DNA from: an uncultured Selenomonadaceae bacterium
Lineage (GTDB): Bacteria; Bacillota; Negativicutes; Selenomonadales; Selenomonadaceae
Direction: 5' to 3'
Length of the DNA stretch: 64,000 nt
NCBI GenBank assembly: GCA_905234235.1
Contig: CAJOHN010000014.1
Location: forward strand, 1-64,000
Shown: in pieces, positions 24,719-33,296 of the stretch
How the letters are laid out: each line of letters starts with the position of its first letter
Numbering within the stretch: position 1 is the first letter of the stretch
Made by a program: the position numbers and the translations under genes
The notes under the pieces: generated by a model
Database searches by the model: none
What the model was told of the DNA's origin: nothing
Seen by the model: the letters and a program-made list of their open reading frames with translations, nothing else

Positions 24719-26784
24719 AATTTCTGGGAACGCCGCGCAGATATTTGCTCGAACGAAATTATTTTCCCGCTCGGCGGCTCCGCGATTTCGGCTTCCCGTT
24801 CCCTCCTTCCTAACCTGTATGTTCTCGAATTTGTCAGCTCCAATTTATTTTTCGGGCGCGGCACTTCAAAAGTTTTTTTCTCGCGATTGATTATCAGCAA
24901 GCCAAGTTCCTCGAAAATTTTAACCGCGCTGTCGAATGTGTACGTTGAACAATTTTTGCCCGTGCCGTTGAACGCCCTAACCAATGAACATAAATCAAAT
25001 CGCTCCGTAAAAACTCGCGCCTGCCGCAAAAAATTATACACGTCAACAAGTTGCTCGCGATTGGGAAATTCTCCTGCCGACGCTACCGGTTCCAAACTGG
25101 AAATATTACATTGAATGCGAACTTCGCCCTGCCATTCATCAAGCGACGGCTCATAAGCAAGATCAATCGGCTCATTTTCGACAAGCGGCGCGAGGCTCCC
25201 GCAATTCCACGCAACCGCCCGAATTTTTTTCGCCGCGTCAATCGTAAGGCTCAAATGCGCTCCGCCCGAACCAATAGCCTTAGCCGCCGAAGCACGAACA
25301 TTTTTACACGCAAGCACGGGATGCGGATTGCCTAAGCCGTAAGGCTCGAACTTTTCAAACTCGTGCGCCGTGTCGAAGTTAATCTGCGCGGGGTCGATGA
25401 TTGCGTCGACGTTCAAAATCGGTTGAAAATCTTCGTCGCATAAATTTTCCTGAACGTATTCATCAAAGCGCGCCGCGAACTCCTGCAAATTTTTATCAAA
25501 AATACTTAAGCCCGCCGCTTGCGAATGCCCGCCGTATTGTTCAAACAAATCAGCCATAGTATCAAGCGCGTTTTTCATATGGAGAGCGGGAATGCTCCGG
25601 CACGAACCGCGATAACTTATTCCGTCCTGCGTCGTCAAAATAATCGTCGGCAAATTGTAACGTTCAACGAGTTTGCTTGCCGTCAAGCCGATAACGCCTT
25701 CCTGCCAGCCCCGCCCCGAAATTACAAGCGTACTCAAATTCCCGCCGCGAGCCTCACGCATTTGGCGTACAACTTCCTCCGCCTCCAATAAAATTTTAGC
25801 CTCGATGTCCTTACGTTGCTGATTTAATCTGTTGAGTTCCTTAGCCAAAATATTTGCTTCGGCAACATCTTCCATAAGCAAAAGTTTCAAACCTTCCCGC
25901 GCAGTCTTCAATCTCCCGACGGAATTTAAACGCGGTGCGATTTGGAAGGCGACATGTCCCGCAGAAATTTTTTTATCGCCGAGCCCCGCCACATTAACCA
26001 AAGCCTTCAGCCCGACGCAAGTTGTTTCGGGAATTTTTTTTAAGCCCATGCGAACGATTTTACGATTTTCCCCGACGAGTTGCACGAGATCAGCGACAGT
26101 CGCCAACGCCGCAAGTTCAATATCAGTCGTGTAAGTTTGAATGTCGACGCCGCGCAGGTCGTTCATCAACGCTTGGCTTAATTTGAAGGCGACGCCCGCT
26201 CCGCATAAATTTTTTTCGGGGTAAGGACAATTTTTCTGATTCGGATTGACGACGGCGACGGCAGATTTAATTTCTTCAAGCGCGGGCAAATGGTGGTCGG
26301 TGACAATCACGTCGAGAGAATCTTTAACGGCGGCAATTTCTTTCTCGTTAGTAATGCCGCAGTCGACGGAGATTAAAAGCGTCGCGCCCTCAGAAGAAAT
26401 TTTTTTCAACGCGGGAATGTTCAAGCCGTAACCTTCGGAGCGGTCGGGAATATAACTTTCAACGTTCGCGCCAAAATTTCTCAGCGTCCGAATCAAAATC
26501 GCTGACGCGCTCATCCCGTCAACATCATAATCGCCGTAAACACAAATTTTTTCTTGCGCGGCGAGGGCTTGCTTAATCCTGTCGACGGCGGCACGCATCC
26601 CAATCATCAAAAACGGGTCGTGAAACTGCGCGGCTTCCGGCTCCAAAAAATTTTTAGCCGCCTGCGCGTCCCTTATCCCGCGATGATATAAAACTGTTGC
26701 AGTCAACTCGCTCACATCCAAAGCTTGCGCCACTGCCTGAACGCTCGCCGCGTCCGCCTTTTTGACAATCCATTTCTTCCGCAT
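24715..26784 (-). CDS. recJ: Single-stranded-DNA exonuclease RecJ
   Basis: This 5'-3' ssDNA exonuclease acts in RecF-pathway recombination and mismatch repair. The 689-aa protein has DHH motifs 'VYGDYDVDGMSA' (83-94) and 'VTDHHLPA', and the DHHA1 motif 'YGGHSQAAGLSI'. An OB domain and a C-terminal extension of RecJ-like proteins of this lineage follow. The start is ATG 26784. It overlaps relA by 4 nt, the common recJ-relA order of Firmicutes. Confidence 0.95.
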   Translation of the reverse strand: MRKKWIVKKADAASVQAVAQALDVSELTATVLYHRGIRDAQAAKNFLEPEAAQFHDPFLMIGMRAAVDRIKQALAAQEKICVYGDYDVDGMSASAILIRTLRNFGANVESYIPDRSEGYGLNIPALKKISSEGATLLISVDCGITNEKEIAAVKDSLDVIVTDHHLPALEEIKSAVAVVNPNQKNCPYPEKNLCGAGVAFKLSQALMNDLRGVDIQTYTTDIELAALATVADLVQLVGENRKIVRMGLKKIPETTCVGLKALVNVAGLGDKKISAGHVAFQIAPRLNSVGRLKTAREGLKLLLMEDVAEANILAKELNRLNQQRKDIEAKILLEAEEVVRQMREARGGNLSTLVISGRGWQEGVIGLTASKLVERYNLPTIILTTQDGISYRGSCRSIPALHMKNALDTMADLFEQYGGHSQAAGLSIFDKNLQEFAARFDEYVQENLCDEDFQPILNVDAIIDPAQINFDTAHEFEKFEPYGLGNPHPVLACKNVRASAAKAIGSGGAHLSLTIDAAKKIRAVAWNCGSLAPLVENEPIDLAYEPSLDEWQGEVRIQCNISSLEPVASAGEFPNREQLVDVYNFLRQARVFTERFDLCSLVRAFNGTGKNCSTYTFDSAVKIFEELGLLIINREKKTFEVPRPKNKLELTNSRTYRLGRREREAEIAEPPSGKIISFEQISARRSQKL

Positions 26785-26850
26785 ATCAATCCCGTCCTTG
26801 TTTATCTTCTGTCGCTTGATTGTACAATTCTTTATTAAAGCTGTCTACAA

Positions 26851-26886
26851 CAAAAAATCCCGCCGCCCGTTTTGAGTGACGAGATT
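26851..26886 (-). terminator. Terminator after araD
   Basis: On the minus strand AATCTCGTC pairs with GGCGGGATT (9 bp with G-U pairs), followed by TTTTTG. Confidence 0.75.
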
Positions 26887-26900
26887 TTTCTGTGAGAAAA

Positions 26901-27596
26901 TTATTTCTGTCCGTAGTAAGCATTCTTGCCGTGTTTTCTGGAGTAATGTTTATCCAAGAGATACTGCGGCAGTCGGACGTCGGCTCTGGTAAGTTGCAAA
27001 GTGTGATAATTCATCTCCGCGACGATTTCTAAAGTCTTAGCGACTTCGACGGCTTTAATCGGCGTCGCTCCCCACGCAAAAGGTCCGTGTTGTTTCGCGA
27101 GGACAGCGGGCACGGCAACGGGGTCAATTTTTCTCTCGCGGAAGGTGCGGACGATTGCTTTGCCCGTATTTTCTTCGTAAGCGGATTCAATTTCTTCTTT
27201 AGTCAAAGCGTTGGACACGGGGACGGCTCCATAAAAAGCGTCGGCGTGCGTCGTCCCCAACGGCTCAATGTCTATGCCCGCCTGCGCAAAAGCAGTAGCC
27301 CACGGCGAATGAACATGAACTATCGCGCCGATACTCGGAAATTCGTTGTAAAGAACCATGTGCGTTAATGTGTCGCTGGACGGTCTTAAATCTCCTTCGA
27401 CAACTTCGCCGCGCAGATTCACGACAACCATATTCTCCGGCGAAAGTTTTTCGTACTCGACGCCCGACGGTTTTATCACGAACAAATTTTTTTCGCGGTC
27501 AATGCCGCTGACATTCCCCCAAGTAAAATTAACCAAAGCGAGTTTAGGCAACATGATATTTGCCTCGTAAACTTCGCGCCTCAATTTTTCCAGCAA
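26901..27596 (-). CDS. araD: L-ribulose-5-phosphate 4-epimerase
   Basis: This class II aldolase-like epimerase interconverts L-ribulose-5-phosphate and D-xylulose-5-phosphate. Typical segments are 'LVNFTWGNVSGIDRE', 'IKPSGVEYEKL', the zinc histidines in 'IVHVHSPWATAFAQAG', and 'KQHGPFAWG'. I place the start at TTG 27596, because the product then begins 'MLEKLRREVYEAN' like relatives and GGAGG lies 10 nt upstream. ATG 27605 is too close to that site. No other arabinose genes are nearby. It follows an ArgA-like gene and may serve pentose interconversion for surface sugars. Confidence 0.9.
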   Translation of the reverse strand: MLEKLRREVYEANIMLPKLALVNFTWGNVSGIDREKNLFVIKPSGVEYEKLSPENMVVVNLRGEVVEGDLRPSSDTLTHMVLYNEFPSIGAIVHVHSPWATAFAQAGIDIEPLGTTHADAFYGAVPVSNALTKEEIESAYEENTGKAIVRTFRERKIDPVAVPAVLAKQHGPFAWGATPIKAVEVAKTLEIVAEMNYHTLQLTRADVRLPQYLLDKHYSRKHGKNAYYGQK

Positions 27597-27617
27597 TAAA
27601 ATCATTCCCTCCAAGAT

Positions 27618-28076
27618 TTATTCAAGTGTCATGGCTATCTCGTCACAATTTGGGAACTTCGGACACTCAATGCATTCCTTCCAAATTTTATGCGGCAAAG
27701 ATTCTTTGGTAGTCTTCGCAAAGCCGAGCGATTTAAAAAATTCGGGGCGATAAGTCAGCGTAAAAAATTTTTTTACTCCGACGGCACGACCTTCCTCCAA
27801 AAGTTTCTTGACTATTGAAGAGCCGATTCCTCGCCGCGAAAAATCTGCGTCAACTGCCATCGAACGCACTTCCGCCAATTCATTCCACGTCAAGTGCAGT
27901 GCTCCGACGCCGACGATTTTTTTTGTCGCAAAGTCCTCAGCAACGACAAACTCGCGCAACGTTTCATAAAGTGTGCTGTGTGGCTTGGGGAGCATGACGC
28001 CCTGCGCCGCGTAACCCGCAATTAAATCGTGCATTGCGTCCACGTCAGAAAATGTCGGCTTGCGATAGATAAACAT
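27618..28076 (-). CDS. GNAT N-acetyltransferase, probably short-form ArgA
   Basis: This 152-aa GNAT protein has the acetyl-CoA loop 'DADFSRRGIGSSIVKKLLEEG' and a C-terminal 'IWKECIECPKFPNCDE' Cys motif. That motif is typical of short N-acetylglutamate synthases, the first arginine-biosynthesis enzyme in bacteria lacking a long ArgA. Its ATG follows directly on the stop of the upstream epimerase gene (TGAATG). Other arginine genes are not in the window, so another N-acetyltransferase activity is possible. Confidence 0.75.
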   Translation of the reverse strand: MFIYRKPTFSDVDAMHDLIAGYAAQGVMLPKPHSTLYETLREFVVAEDFATKKIVGVGALHLTWNELAEVRSMAVDADFSRRGIGSSIVKKLLEEGRAVGVKKFFTLTYRPEFFKSLGFAKTTKESLPHKIWKECIECPKFPNCDEIAMTLE

Positions 28077-29132
28077 TCAACTCACCTTTGACTTTAAAAT
28101 TTCTATGGTTTTTTTCACGCCCGAATAAGTATCATCTTTAGGCTTCCAACCGAGCGTGCGAATTTTATCGTTACTCATTATGGCGTTGATGGCTTTTGAA
28201 AAACCTTTGGCTTGAATTTCATTGGGCAACTCGAAGATAACTTTCTTGCCCGCCAACGAACTGATATACTCGGCAATCTCGCGCAGGGATAAAATTTTAC
28301 TTGAATCGACGACGTTATAAGCCTCGCCGCACTTGCCCTTAAGTAAGCAGTAAAAAATTCCGCTAACCGCGTCCGTCACGCAACAGTAAGAAAATCTAGG
28401 CACGCCCTGACTTTTAAGGACAATATCCTCGCCGCGTACGCCGTTCATAATAAATTCGCTCATCGCCTTTGAATCGTTAAGCCGCATCGTCGCGCCGTAA
28501 GTTCTGCTGAGTCTCGGAATCACAACGTCGAGATTGTACTTGCTGATATACGCTTGGCAAAGAGATTCGCCGGCTCGTTTACCTTCGGGATAACCTGCGC
28601 GGACGGTATTGCAATCGATATATCCGCAATAATTTTCGTCAAAAATATCTTCCGCGTTCAAAGCCTTGCCGTAAATTTCAACAGTCGACAGGAAAACGAA
28701 TCGCTCAATTTTTTTCTTACGGCTGAGTTCAAGGAGATTATACGTGCCGATAAAATTCGTCATCATCGTGCCGACGGGGTCAGTCGAGTACAAAAGCGGG
28801 TGCGTATTACTTGCGGCGTGGATTATAAAATCGATAGCAGAATCAATTTCAATCGGCGCGTTGACATCCAGCTTGACGAACTCAAAATTTTTATCGCCGA
28901 AGTAGTCCGCGAACCTTTCCTTAGCAACTTTCTCATTACGTCCCGCCGCGCAGATTGTCACGTTCAAATTTTCGTCGCGATTTTTCTTCATCAGCACATC
29001 TACAATCGGCGTTCCGATAAGTCCCGTTGCGCCGGTTAGAAGTAAATTTTTCCCGGATAATTTTTCCCACGACAGATTTTCGTTGGCAATGCCCGCAACG
29101 TCTGCCGCGTAAAGTTCATGGTTAATGTACAT
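28077..29132 (-). CDS. NAD-dependent epimerase/dehydratase, copy 1
   Basis: This 351-aa extended short-chain dehydrogenase has the Rossmann motif 'LLLTGATGLIGTPIV', an active-site 'STVEIYGK' and the Tyr-x-x-x-Lys in 'GYPEGKRAGE'. Such enzymes modify nucleotide-linked sugars or polyols for surface polymers. It is a close paralogue of the next gene upstream, with near-identical N- and C-terminal thirds but a different middle. It lies downstream of two IspD/TarI-like cytidylyltransferases, so a CDP-linked substrate is likely. The start is ATG 29132 behind AGAGGTG. Confidence 0.85.
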   Translation of the reverse strand: MYINHELYAADVAGIANENLSWEKLSGKNLLLTGATGLIGTPIVDVLMKKNRDENLNVTICAAGRNEKVAKERFADYFGDKNFEFVKLDVNAPIEIDSAIDFIIHAASNTHPLLYSTDPVGTMMTNFIGTYNLLELSRKKKIERFVFLSTVEIYGKALNAEDIFDENYCGYIDCNTVRAGYPEGKRAGESLCQAYISKYNLDVVIPRLSRTYGATMRLNDSKAMSEFIMNGVRGEDIVLKSQGVPRFSYCCVTDAVSGIFYCLLKGKCGEAYNVVDSSKILSLREIAEYISSLAGKKVIFELPNEIQAKGFSKAINAIMSNDKIRTLGWKPKDDTYSGVKKTIEILKSKVS

Positions 29133-29197
29133 GTCGACACCTCTTTAATAAGCGACTCGTCGAAGCCGCCTTAAATGCAGTGTCGCGTAAACCGCAG

Positions 29198-30262
29198 TTA
29201 ATTTTTTATCAGCGACTTCAAAATTTCTATGGTCTTCTTCACGCCCGAATAAGTATCATCTTTAGGTTTCCAACCGAGCGTGCGAATTTTATCGTTACTC
29301 AAAACAACCTTCAAAACTTTTGAAAAACCTTTGGCTTGAATTTCATTGGGCAACTCGAAGATAACTTTCTTGCCCGCCAACGAACTGATATACTCGGCAA
29401 TTTCGCGCAGAGATAAAATTTCGCTTGAATCGGCAATATTGTAAGCCTCGCCGCACTTGCCCTTGAGTAAGCAGTAAAAAATCCCGCTGACGCAATCCGC
29501 GCCGTAGCAATAAGAAAATTTCGGCAAGCCTTGACTCTTAAGAACAATATCCTCGCCGCGCACGCCGTTCATGATAAATTCGCTCATCGCCTTTGAATCG
29601 TCGAGGCGCATCGTCGGACCGTAAATCCTGCAAGGACGCGCAATCACCACGTCGAAATTATGTTTGGCTATGTACGCTTGACAGAGAGCTTCGCCCGTCC
29701 GTTTAGCTTCGGGGTAGCCTGCTCGGAGAGTATTCGGATTAATGTAGCCGCAATAACTTTCATCGAAAATATCTTCCTCGTGCAGGGGCTTGCCGTAACT
29801 GTCGCCCGACGAGACGAATAAAAATTTCTCCGCACCGTTTTTGACTCCATAATCCAGCAAGTTATTCGTGCCCAAAATGTTCGCCGTAATCGTATTAACA
29901 GGGTCGGTAGCGAACAAATAATTATGCGAATTGCTCGCCGCGTGGATTATAACGTCAATTGATACGGGGGGGGGTAGCTTTATCGGCTCATTAACGTCCA
30001 GCTTGACGAACTCAAAATTTTTATCGCCAAAGTAATCCGCGAACCTTTCCTTAGCGACTTTCTCATTACGTCCCGCCGCGCAGATTGTCACGTTCAAATT
30101 TTCGTCGCGATTTTTCTTCATAAGTACATCTATAATCAGCGTGCCGATAAGTCCTGTTGCGCCGGTTAGGAGTAAATTTTTACCCGATAATTTTTCCCAC
30201 GACAGATTTTCATTGGCAATGCCCGCAACGTCTGCCGCGTAAAGTTCATGTTCGATATACAT
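29198..30262 (-). CDS. NAD-dependent epimerase/dehydratase, copy 2, with G9 tract
   Basis: This 354-aa paralogue of copy 1 has the same 'LLLTGATGLIGTLII' nucleotide loop, 'SSGDSYGKP', and the active-site pair in 'GYPEAKRTGE'. It contains a run of nine G on the plus strand (29966-29974), read as Pro-Pro-Pro at the point where copy 1 has a different sequence. The frame is open in this state, but the tract could switch the gene off by slippage. The start is ATG 30262 behind GAGGTG. It begins 10 bp after the cytidylyltransferase copy 1 stop. Confidence 0.85.
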   Translation of the reverse strand: MYIEHELYAADVAGIANENLSWEKLSGKNLLLTGATGLIGTLIIDVLMKKNRDENLNVTICAAGRNEKVAKERFADYFGDKNFEFVKLDVNEPIKLPPPVSIDVIIHAASNSHNYLFATDPVNTITANILGTNNLLDYGVKNGAEKFLFVSSGDSYGKPLHEEDIFDESYCGYINPNTLRAGYPEAKRTGEALCQAYIAKHNFDVVIARPCRIYGPTMRLDDSKAMSEFIMNGVRGEDIVLKSQGLPKFSYCYGADCVSGIFYCLLKGKCGEAYNIADSSEILSLREIAEYISSLAGKKVIFELPNEIQAKGFSKVLKVVLSNDKIRTLGWKPKDDTYSGVKKTIEILKSLIKN

Positions 30263-30271
30263 GCGTTCACC

Positions 30272-30985
30272 TCATTTAAGCCACTCGGTCTTTTTGGCGA
30301 CGAGTAAGGCTTTAAAAATTTCAATGTCCTCGACGGTGGTAAGTTTGATATTTTTTTCGGAGCCCGCCGAGAAATAAACTTGTTCGCCCAAATCGAAAAG
30401 CAAAGTGTTGGAAGATGTGGAATTGGTTATGCCGCGCTCTGCCGCCAGACGATACATATTGCAAATTTTTTCGATAGGATAGCCGTGCGGCGTGTGCGAA
30501 CGACGTAATTTTTCACGCGGATAGAAATCGCAAGTGACAGCTCCGTCTTCTGTGCGCATAACTGGTTCGTAGCAAGGCACGGAAGAAATTGCACTGCCGA
30601 ACTTTTTAGCTGTGATTATGCAGTCGGAAATAATTTCGGCGGAAACCATAGGGCGAATGCCGTCGTGAATTAAAACAATGTCGTCGCGCTCGTAATGTTT
30701 CTCCAAAGCGAAAAGCCCAATCCTAATGGAATTGTGATTGCTGTCGCCGCCCGTGATTATGTGCTTGAGTTTCGTGATGTTGAATTGTTCGGCGTAGGCT
30801 TGCAGGACTGGCTCCCAACCGTTCAAACAGACGACTGCGATAGCGTTAATGTCGGCGTGATTTTGAAAAGCCTCCATAGTGTAAACAATAACGGGGCGGT
30901 CGTTTATCGTAAGAAATTGTTTGGGGATATTTTGATGCATTCTCTGTCCCGAACCGCCTGCCAAAATCAAAGCAATATTAGCCAT
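30272..30985 (-). CDS. IspD/TarI-family cytidylyltransferase, copy 1
   Basis: This 237-aa CTP-dependent transferase has 'ILAGGSGQRMHQNIPKQFL' (nucleotide loop), 'LIHDGIRPMVS' and 'TPHGYP'. The 'HDGIRP' form resembles TarI (ribitol-5-phosphate cytidylyltransferase) more than housekeeping IspD, which usually has HDAARP. With the adjacent SDR genes it probably prepares a CDP-polyol or CDP-sugar for a surface polymer. The start is ATG 30985 behind GGAGAG. A housekeeping IspD role cannot be excluded. Confidence 0.82.
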   Translation of the reverse strand: MANIALILAGGSGQRMHQNIPKQFLTINDRPVIVYTMEAFQNHADINAIAVVCLNGWEPVLQAYAEQFNITKLKHIITGGDSNHNSIRIGLFALEKHYERDDIVLIHDGIRPMVSAEIISDCIITAKKFGSAISSVPCYEPVMRTEDGAVTCDFYPREKLRRSHTPHGYPIEKICNMYRLAAERGITNSTSSNTLLFDLGEQVYFSAGSEKNIKLTTVEDIEIFKALLVAKKTEWLK

Positions 30986-31039
30986 GAAAATAACTCTCCT
31001 CTGCGAAAGTATTTTTGCATTACCATTGAGCTTATCGCC

Positions 31040-31062
31040 GGCAATGCCTGCAACTTCCGCCG
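31040..31062 (-). pseudogene. Relic of an epimerase gene start
   Basis: Between the two cytidylyltransferase genes, 20 of 23 bases match the start of the epimerase genes ('ADVAGIAN' region; here it would read AEVAGIAG). It looks like debris from duplication of a cytidylyltransferase-epimerase pair. Confidence 0.4.
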
Positions 31063-31072
31063 AAGAGTTAAA

Positions 31073-31792
31073 TCATTTCAGCCAAGCGGTTTTTTTGGCA
31101 GTAAGCAAAGCCTTGAAAAGCTCAATGTCTTCAACCGTAGTAATTTTAATGTTCCTGTCGGAGCCGCTCGCGAAATAAAGCGTCTCTCCGAGATCAACCA
31201 TCATAGTATTGGCGTAGGAAGAGCCGTGAATGCCAATGCCCTCCGCGAACGCCTTTTCATAAGCCCAAAGCATTTTGTCGAACGTGTAAGCTTGCGGCGT
31301 CTGCACGCGGCGCAACGTATCGCGCACGATATATTCTTTGGTGCTTATCTCGTCGGTCTTCCTAAAAATTTGTTCGGTGTAGGGAAGACTCGTTACTCCG
31401 TTGCCGTACTTCCTGCACGTCGCGATAACGTCAGAAATAACTTCCTCGTCTACAAGCGGGCGGATGCCGTCATGCAGAACAATAATACCCCCCCCCGTAA
31501 TAATTTCTTTGAGGGCGAAGACACCATTGCGAGTAGATTCTTGAACGGTCGCGCCGCCGTTGACGATAGCCTTGAGCTTGGTAATGTTGTACTGCCGAGC
31601 GTAAGCGCGCAAAATATCCTGCCAACCGTCGAGGCACACGACAACTATCCCGTCAATTTCGGGGTGCTTCTGGAAATTCTCAAGCGTGTAGATGATTATC
31701 GGCTTGTCGTAAACGTTTATGAATTGCTTGGGAATGTCTTGGCGCGTGCGCTGACCTTTGCCCGAAGCAAGCAGTAATGCAACTGTATTCAT
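31073..31792 (-). CDS. IspD/TarI-family cytidylyltransferase, copy 2, with C9 tract
   Basis: This 239-aa paralogue of copy 1 has 'LLASGKGQRTRQDIPKQFI', 'VLHDGIRPLVD' and 'TPQAYTFDKM'. It carries nine C on the plus strand (31488-31496), translated as Gly-Gly-Gly just before the 'HDGIRP' active-site strand. Copy 1 lacks the tract. The gene is in frame here. The start is ATG 31792 behind CGGAGG. It is the first gene of a minus-strand run that continues to araD. Confidence 0.83.
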   Translation of the reverse strand: MNTVALLLASGKGQRTRQDIPKQFINVYDKPIIIYTLENFQKHPEIDGIVVVCLDGWQDILRAYARQYNITKLKAIVNGGATVQESTRNGVFALKEIITGGGIIVLHDGIRPLVDEEVISDVIATCRKYGNGVTSLPYTEQIFRKTDEISTKEYIVRDTLRRVQTPQAYTFDKMLWAYEKAFAEGIGIHGSSYANTMMVDLGETLYFASGSDRNIKITTVEDIELFKALLTAKKTAWLK

Positions 31793-31855
31793 AAAAATTC
31801 CTCCGTAAATTATTTAAGTGCAAGAAATTTTATCACGGCTATAAAAAGTTTTCAA

Positions 31856-32371
31856 TCAAAATTCAATTCCTGCCTGCGCGGCGATTCCACTTTGGAACGG
31901 GTGCTTAATCAATTTCATTTCCGTAACTAGGTCGGCTTTGTCGATAAGCTCTGCTAAGGCGTCGCGCCCCGTGAATACCAAATGCATTTGCGGCGGACGA
32001 ATTTTTATCAGCTCCAAAATTTCTTCCGCGCTCAGTAAGCCGAATTTCACTGCGTAATTTATTTCGTCGAGGATTATTAAATCCCAAGTCCCCGATAAAA
32101 TTTCTTCCCGCGCAGATTCAAAAGCCGTCCGCGCAGATTTTTTTTGTTCAGCGAAATTTTCTTTGGTTATGAAGCCGAGCCCAAGTTGTCTGACTTCGAT
32201 TCCGAGAATTTCTAAAGCCTTAAGCTCGCCCGAATGCCGCTTGCCCTTGATGAACTGTAGAATTAAAACTTTCAGCCCCGCGCCAAATGCCCGTATCGCT
32301 AAACCGAGTGCCGCTGTTGTCTTACCTTTGCCGTCGCCCGTGTGCACGATTGTTAAACCGCGTCTTTCCAA
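31856..32371 (-). CDS. cobO: Cob(I)alamin adenosyltransferase (CobO/BtuR)
   Basis: This enzyme adenosylates cob(I)alamin or corrinoid precursors to give the coenzyme used by methylmalonyl-CoA mutase. The 171-aa protein has the P-loop 'HTGDGKGKTTAALGLAIRA' and the family's 'QFIKGKRHSGE' and 'LIILDEINYAVKFGL'. The start is TTG 32371, behind a strong AAGGAGG. CbiG and CbiF for corrin-ring synthesis lie at 55-57 kb, so cobalamin genes are dispersed here. Confidence 0.93.
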   Translation of the reverse strand: MERRGLTIVHTGDGKGKTTAALGLAIRAFGAGLKVLILQFIKGKRHSGELKALEILGIEVRQLGLGFITKENFAEQKKSARTAFESAREEILSGTWDLIILDEINYAVKFGLLSAEEILELIKIRPPQMHLVFTGRDALAELIDKADLVTEMKLIKHPFQSGIAAQAGIEF

Positions 32372-32433
32372 GATAAATCCTCCTTAAAAATTTGCGCCTA
32401 TGATACAACGCGATTAAAAATAAATAAAGCGTC

Positions 32434-32462
32434 TTGCGTAAATGGGCAAATGAATTTATAAT
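32434..32462 (+). promoter_or_regulatory. Promoter of the proB operon
   Basis: TTGCGT (32434-32439), 17 nt, TATAAT (32457-32462), about 25 nt before the proB start. The leader is therefore very short. Confidence 0.72.
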
Positions 32463-32486
32463 GAAAACAAAAAGGAAGTGAGTCCT

Positions 32487-33296
32487 TTGGGCACGGCAAG
32501 AGAAAATTTAAAATCAGCGCGGCGAATCGTCATTAAAGTCGGGACGAGCACGTTGGCGCACGCCGATACAGGCAAGTTGAATTTGTACAGAATCGAACAT
32601 TTGATTAGGGAGATAGCCGACCTGCATAACGCGGGCAAAGAAATTATTTTCGTGAGTTCGGGCGCAATCGCGGCGGGTATGAATAAGCTCGGCGTCAAAG
32701 TTAAACCGCAGACAATCCCAGCAAATCAGGCGTTGGCGGCTATCGGGCAGGGCGTCCTCATGCATATCTATGAAAAATTTTTCGCGGAATACGGGCAGAC
32801 TATCGGGCAAGTTCTTCTGACTAATGAAAACGCCGCCGATGAACACGCACGCGAAAATTCCCGTAACTCCCTGCAAGCTATCCTCGACATGGGCGCAATT
32901 CCAATCGTCAACGAAAATGACGCCGTCGCCGTCGATGAAATTAAAATCGGCGATAACGATAACCTCTCCGCAATCGTCGCCGCAATGATTGGTGCCGAAG
33001 TTTTGATTATCCTCAGCGATATTGACGGGCTTTATAACGGCAACCCCAAGCTCGATAAATCTGCGCGGCTGATTGATGAAGTCACGGAAATTGATTCGGA
33101 GATTGAACGAATCGCGGGCGGCGCGGGAACTAAACTCGGCACGGGCGGCATGTTCACTAAAATTCAAGCGGCGAAAGTTGCAACTTCAAACGGCGTGACA
33201 ATGTTAATAATCAACGGTGCGACAATCGGGAATTTGCGGCGAGTATTAAGCAGCGAAGTCGTCGGCACAATTTTTCCAAGGAGGGAGTCATCATGA
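32487..33296 (+). CDS. proB: Glutamate 5-kinase
   Basis: ProB phosphorylates glutamate in the first step of proline synthesis. The roughly 269-residue protein has the amino-acid-kinase motifs 'IVIKVGTSTL', 'FVSSGAIAAGM', 'PIVNENDAVAVDEI' and 'GTGGMFTKIQAA'. It lacks the C-terminal PUA domain of longer ProBs. I favour TTG 32487, 8 nt after AAGGAAG; GTG 32478 directly abuts that site. It overlaps the next gene by 4 nt (ATGA). The partner proA follows only after an inserted hydrolase gene. Confidence 0.92.
   Translation: MGTARENLKSARRIVIKVGTSTLAHADTGKLNLYRIEHLIREIADLHNAGKEIIFVSSGAIAAGMNKLGVKVKPQTIPANQALAAIGQGVLMHIYEKFFAEYGQTIGQVLLTNENAADEHARENSRNSLQAILDMGAIPIVNENDAVAVDEIKIGDNDNLSAIVAAMIGAEVLIILSDIDGLYNGNPKLDKSARLIDEVTEIDSEIERIAGGAGTKLGTGGMFTKIQAAKVATSNGVTMLIINGATIGNLRRVLSSEVVGTIFPRRESS

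Noticed and set aside
30695-31777. A 360-codon plus-strand ORF across two cytidylyltransferase genes
   Set aside because: It is antisense to two well-conserved paralogous genes, has no recognisable motifs, and arises from codon bias of the opposite strand.
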